Assembly (NCBI GenBank): GCA_964603455.1 | Contig: CAZRVL010000003.1 | Span: 12,428 to 76,427, forward strand | Length of the DNA: 64,000 nucleotides | Direction of reading: 5' to 3' | DNA from: Flemingiibacterium sp964603455 | GTDB lineage: Bacteria > Bacillota > Clostridia > Oscillospirales > CAG-272 | Part shown: one piece after another, positions 61,467-64,000 of the stretch | Layout of the letters: every line of letters starts with the position of its first letter | How positions within the stretch are numbered: the stretch's first letter is position 1 | Translations under genes and position numbers: made by a program | Notes under the pieces: generated by a model | Database searches by the model: none | Seen by the model: the letters and a program-made list of their open reading frames with translations, nothing else | What the model was told of the DNA's origin: nothing

Positions 61467-61495
61467 TTGACAGAACGCTCGAAAAATTATATAAT
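61467..61495 (+). promoter_or_regulatory. promoter of the phosphoesterase pair
   Basis: TTGACA (61467-61472), a 17-bp spacer and TATAAT (61490-61495). Confidence 0.85.
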
Positions 61496-61543
61496 ATATG
61501 GTGAGATATAAATTTATTCCGCCGAGCGGAGAAAGAGGTACTT

Positions 61544-62416
61544 ATGCGGCTTGCGATCATTTCTGACATCCATTCAAATTATATGGCTCTTGAGAATGCA
61601 CTTTGCATGATAGATCGACTAAAGCCGGACGGGATCGTCTTCCTTGGTGACTATCTGACAGATTTTCCATATCCGCAAAAAACGCTGTATCTGCTTGATG
61701 AGTGCCGTGCAGCATTCCCCTGCTGGTTCGTAAGAGGAAACCGGGAGGATTATATGCTTAAGCATCGCGAGAATCCAGATGACGGCTGGCGGCACTCTTC
61801 GAGCAGCGGATCGCTTTTATACACATATGAAAATCTTGCGGAATGTGATCTGAATCGTTTCGAGGCTATGCCGACATCACTCAGCGTGTTCCCAGAAAAA
61901 GAACTCGGTATAAAGGGCATTCCGCCGATAACCGCCTGCCACGGCTCTCCAAAAGCCACAAAGGAGTGGATAATGAATCGTCAGACGTTGATAGAGCATT
62001 ATCTTACCGAAGTTCCAGGCAGTGTGCTTTTGTGCGGACACACACATCGTGCCGGGGTTGCCGAAGCAGCCGGAAAACGACTGATATTCTGTCCGAGCAT
62101 AGGTCTTCCGCATGATATAAATCCGGGTTCAAAATTCCTGATACTCGAATCGAAGGGCGGAATATGGCGGTATCGAACATATATCGTTGACTATGACAAA
62201 CGCAGAATGGAACGCGAATTTTACCGCAGTGGACTTGCCGAAAAATCCGGAGTCTGGGCTAAGTGCATAATCAGAGATATGTATGAGGAACGCGACAGTG
62301 CGGCAAGATGTGTTGCACTTGCTTGGAGGATAGCCGCATCCGAACGCTTTGACGGAAGCTCGGTGCTTCCCGAAGAGTATTGGGAAAGAGCGGCACGCGA
62401 ACTCAGACTTATATAA
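61544..62416 (+). CDS. calcineurin-type metallophosphoesterase
   Basis: 290 residues. Complete metal-site motifs: IISDIHSNYMAL, FLGDYLTD, VRGNRED, ACHGSPK and LLCGHTHRAG, as in the YfcE/MJ0936 class. The C-terminal 90 residues are helical and unassigned. The substrate is unknown. AGAAAGAGG lies before ATG. Its stop is 43 bp before a second, different metallophosphoesterase with a hairpin leader, so the two are co-expressed. Confidence 0.88.
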   Translation: MRLAIISDIHSNYMALENALCMIDRLKPDGIVFLGDYLTDFPYPQKTLYLLDECRAAFPCWFVRGNREDYMLKHRENPDDGWRHSSSSGSLLYTYENLAECDLNRFEAMPTSLSVFPEKELGIKGIPPITACHGSPKATKEWIMNRQTLIEHYLTEVPGSVLLCGHTHRAGVAEAAGKRLIFCPSIGLPHDINPGSKFLILESKGGIWRYRTYIVDYDKRRMEREFYRSGLAEKSGVWAKCIIRDMYEERDSAARCVALAWRIAASERFDGSSVLPEEYWERAARELRLI

Positions 62417-62426
62417 AAGAAAGGAA

Positions 62427-62446
62427 GTTTTCGTTCTCTCGAAAGC
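62427..62446 (+). promoter_or_regulatory. hairpin between Shine-Dalgarno and start codon of the phosphoesterase-GNAT gene
   Basis: AAAGGA (62420-62425), stem GTTTTCG / CGAAAGC (62427-62433, 62440-62446) with loop TTCTCT, then TATATTAAATTT and ATG 62459. Confidence 0.65.
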
Positions 62447-62458
62447 TATATTAAATTT

Positions 62459-64000
62459 ATGCAGCCAACAATGAAATTTATTCGACAAAATATAGCCTCC
62501 GGAAGAAGGATACTCGTTGTGAGTGACATTCACGGTCATTACAGCCTTCTCTGCCGACTGCTCAGCCGCGCCGAATTTTGCAGAGACGATTATCTCATAA
62601 TAGTCGGTGACATGATCGAAAAGGGCTATGAAAATCTCAAGACTCTCAGATACATAATGAAGCTCTGCGAACGCGGAAATGTGATCCCGCTGCTCGGAAA
62701 CGTCGATGCCGCCAGACTCGAGATGATAAACGAGCTTTCACCCGAAAATGCCGAGGAATTTTTCGAATATCTCAAGGCAATACGAAGCTGGAACGGCTCG
62801 TTCTGGGACGAAATGACCGAGGAGCTCGGAATGATATGTCAAAGCCCCGAGGAAGTGCTTTTGATAAAGGACAAGGTATTGGAGCATTTCAAATCCGAGC
62901 TTGAATTTCTGTCAGGCTGTGCAACCGTTCTGGAAACACAAAAATACATATTCGTACACGGTGGTCTGCGTGACACAAATATTGCCGCAAACGAGGCTCT
63001 CGATTATGCCGACCTTATCAAGTACGACAATTTTTATGCCGTTGCACCAACTTTTGAAAAATACGTTGTGGTCGGTCATTATCCGACTACGCTGTTTGAT
63101 GACAAGATTGCCTGCTGTGACCCAAAGATCGATACCGAGCGCAAGGTCATTTCGATAGATGGCGGCTGCGGAATAAAAAATTTCGGTCAGCTAAATCTGC
63201 TAATTATTCCGGATGCAAACGCCGACGGCAGCGAATGCGAATTTATCTCGGTAGATGAGCTGCCGACCGCCTATACACTCGATGCGCAATCGCCCTCTGA
63301 AAGCTCGATAAATCTTCGTTGGATCGACAATCAGATCGAAATGCTCGAAAAGGGCGACGAATTCAGCCGTATACGCCACTCTTCGAGCGGCTACGAGCTT
63401 TGGATACCGAACGATTATCTTTACAACGACACCCGCGCAAAGGATTATTCGGACTATATGCTGAAAATCGAGCCGGGTGACATCGTAGCTCCGATACACG
63501 AAACGAGCCGTGGATATATCGTAAAAAAGGACGGCACTCTGGGTTGGTACTGCGGAAGGCTCGAAAAGCAGCCGCAAATGAAGCTGAAGCTTGTCAAGCT
63601 GACTCCCGAATATCACTCACAGCTCATCGATATGATGGACGAGTGGACAGCCTCGGGCGAGGAGATCGTCCCGTCCGCGATCACAAAATGCGACTATCAC
63701 GACATCGAAGCCTATATTCGCACATTATATGAAACACCTCCCGCGCCCGGAAAGGTACCGTCAACTCAGCTGTTCTGCCTTGATGAAGAGCGCGACCGCT
63801 TTGTCGGAGCTGTGAACATACGGCATTATCTCAGCGATGCCTTAAAATTCACCGGAGGTCACATAGGTGACGGCGTTCGTCCCTCCGAGAGACGCAAGGG
63901 TATCGCGACAAAGATGCTCGGACTTGCGCTCGAGGAATGCAAAAAGCTCGGACTTGCGCTCGAGGAATGCAAAAAGCTCGGACTCGACCGAGTTCTGATG
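62459..64000 (+). CDS. metallophosphoesterase-GNAT fusion protein, 3' truncated by window edge
   Basis: The frame is open from ATG 62459 to the last base (514 codons). Residues about 1-260 are a PP2A-like calcineurin phosphoesterase: VVSDIHGHYSLL, IVGDMIEKG, LLGNVDA (the usual GNHE histidine is replaced by Val), FVHGGLR and VGHYPTT. A linker with an SH3-like stretch (GDIVAPIHETSRGYIVKK) runs to about 370. The C-terminus is a GNAT N-acetyltransferase with the acetyl-CoA loop SERRKGIATKML. A 30-bp tandem repeat duplicates LGLALEECKK right behind that loop. I know no named family with this order. The substrate is unknown. Confidence 0.85.
   Translation, partial: MQPTMKFIRQNIASGRRILVVSDIHGHYSLLCRLLSRAEFCRDDYLIIVGDMIEKGYENLKTLRYIMKLCERGNVIPLLGNVDAARLEMINELSPENAEEFFEYLKAIRSWNGSFWDEMTEELGMICQSPEEVLLIKDKVLEHFKSELEFLSGCATVLETQKYIFVHGGLRDTNIAANEALDYADLIKYDNFYAVAPTFEKYVVVGHYPTTLFDDKIACCDPKIDTERKVISIDGGCGIKNFGQLNLLIIPDANADGSECEFISVDELPTAYTLDAQSPSESSINLRWIDNQIEMLEKGDEFSRIRHSSSGYELWIPNDYLYNDTRAKDYSDYMLKIEPGDIVAPIHETSRGYIVKKDGTLGWYCGRLEKQPQMKLKLVKLTPEYHSQLIDMMDEWTASGEEIVPSAITKCDYHDIEAYIRTLYETPPAPGKVPSTQLFCLDEERDRFVGAVNIRHYLSDALKFTGGHIGDGVRPSERRKGIATKMLGLALEECKKLGLALEECKKLGLDRVLM

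Noticed and set aside
1..64000. CRISPR arrays, insertion sequences, prophage or toxin-antitoxin modules
   Set aside because: No regularly spaced repeats, transposase, integrase or phage structural genes were seen. The only exact tandem repeat noticed is the 30-bp one at 63917-63982.

Overview
The window looks like a chromosomal segment of a fermentative, spore-forming Bacillota (class Clostridia, probably an uncultured Oscillospirales-like gut or rumen bacterium). The basis is the classic Firmicutes block yicC-remA-gmk-rpoZ-priA-def-fmt-rsmB-rlmN-prpC-prkC-rsgA-thiN-spoVM on the minus strand, strong AAAGGA/GGAGG ribosome binding sites, canonical TTGACA-N17-TATAAT promoters and a carbohydrate-centred gene set. 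A 10-N scaffold gap (19677-19686) shows that this is a draft assembly. The window cuts one gene at each end. There is no rRNA, CRISPR array, prophage or insertion sequence.

Layout. 1-4678: a Gfo/Idh/MocA oxidoreductase (5' cut), a TIM-barrel sugar epimerase and two solute-binding lipoproteins. 4856-7951: tRNA-Arg(ACG), an ABC exporter and an overlapping AraC regulator. 7969-14498: a surface protein, a LacI regulator divergent from a GH116-type glycosidase, and two PHP-domain phosphoesterases. 14884-20773: three more solute-binding lipoproteins, the assembly gap and a second LacI regulator. 20853-33888: housekeeping and mixed genes (radical SAM, CapA, YgjP peptidase, QueH, SGNH hydrolase, RuvX, ribokinase, PurM, a 1038-residue surface protein, MetA). 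33949-46908: the conserved translation/signalling block, with a 24-residue spoVM too short for ordinary gene finders and an attenuator-like leader before prpC. 47083-51813: a glycosyltransferase, coaX, pgeF, a PHP protein and an ECF S component. 51872-61211: a second sugar-utilisation region (AraC, glycosidase-like protein, lipoprotein, mannonate/fructuronate-type dehydrogenase, ASRT-family protein, GH39-type glycosidase, HTH-serine dehydratase fusion, Gfo/Idh/MocA). 61544-64000: two metallophosphoesterases, the second fused to a GNAT acetyltransferase and cut by the window end.

How the genes work together. Six paralogous sugar-binding lipoproteins, two LacI and two AraC regulators, several glycosidases and sugar-acid enzymes point to capture of plant or host oligosaccharides. 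No importer permease for the lipoproteins lies in the window. An identical 17-bp palindrome sits 9 bp upstream of the -35 box of both the second lacI gene (20773) and the GH39-type gene (58412), so that regulator probably controls the distant glycosidase.

Main unusual signals. (1) A recurrent leader in which a short hairpin, typically CTTTCG-loop-CGAAAG, lies between an AAAGG Shine-Dalgarno and a conserved ATGG-N7-9-start tail. It precedes at least six unrelated genes and may split an extended Shine-Dalgarno in two. (2) Two copies of a perfect palindrome bracketing the coaX promoter. (3) A phosphoesterase-GNAT fusion carrying an in-frame 30-bp tandem duplication. (4) An XRE-type HTH fused to L-serine dehydratase. 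(5) A terminator/antiterminator leader before the PrpC/PrkC operon.
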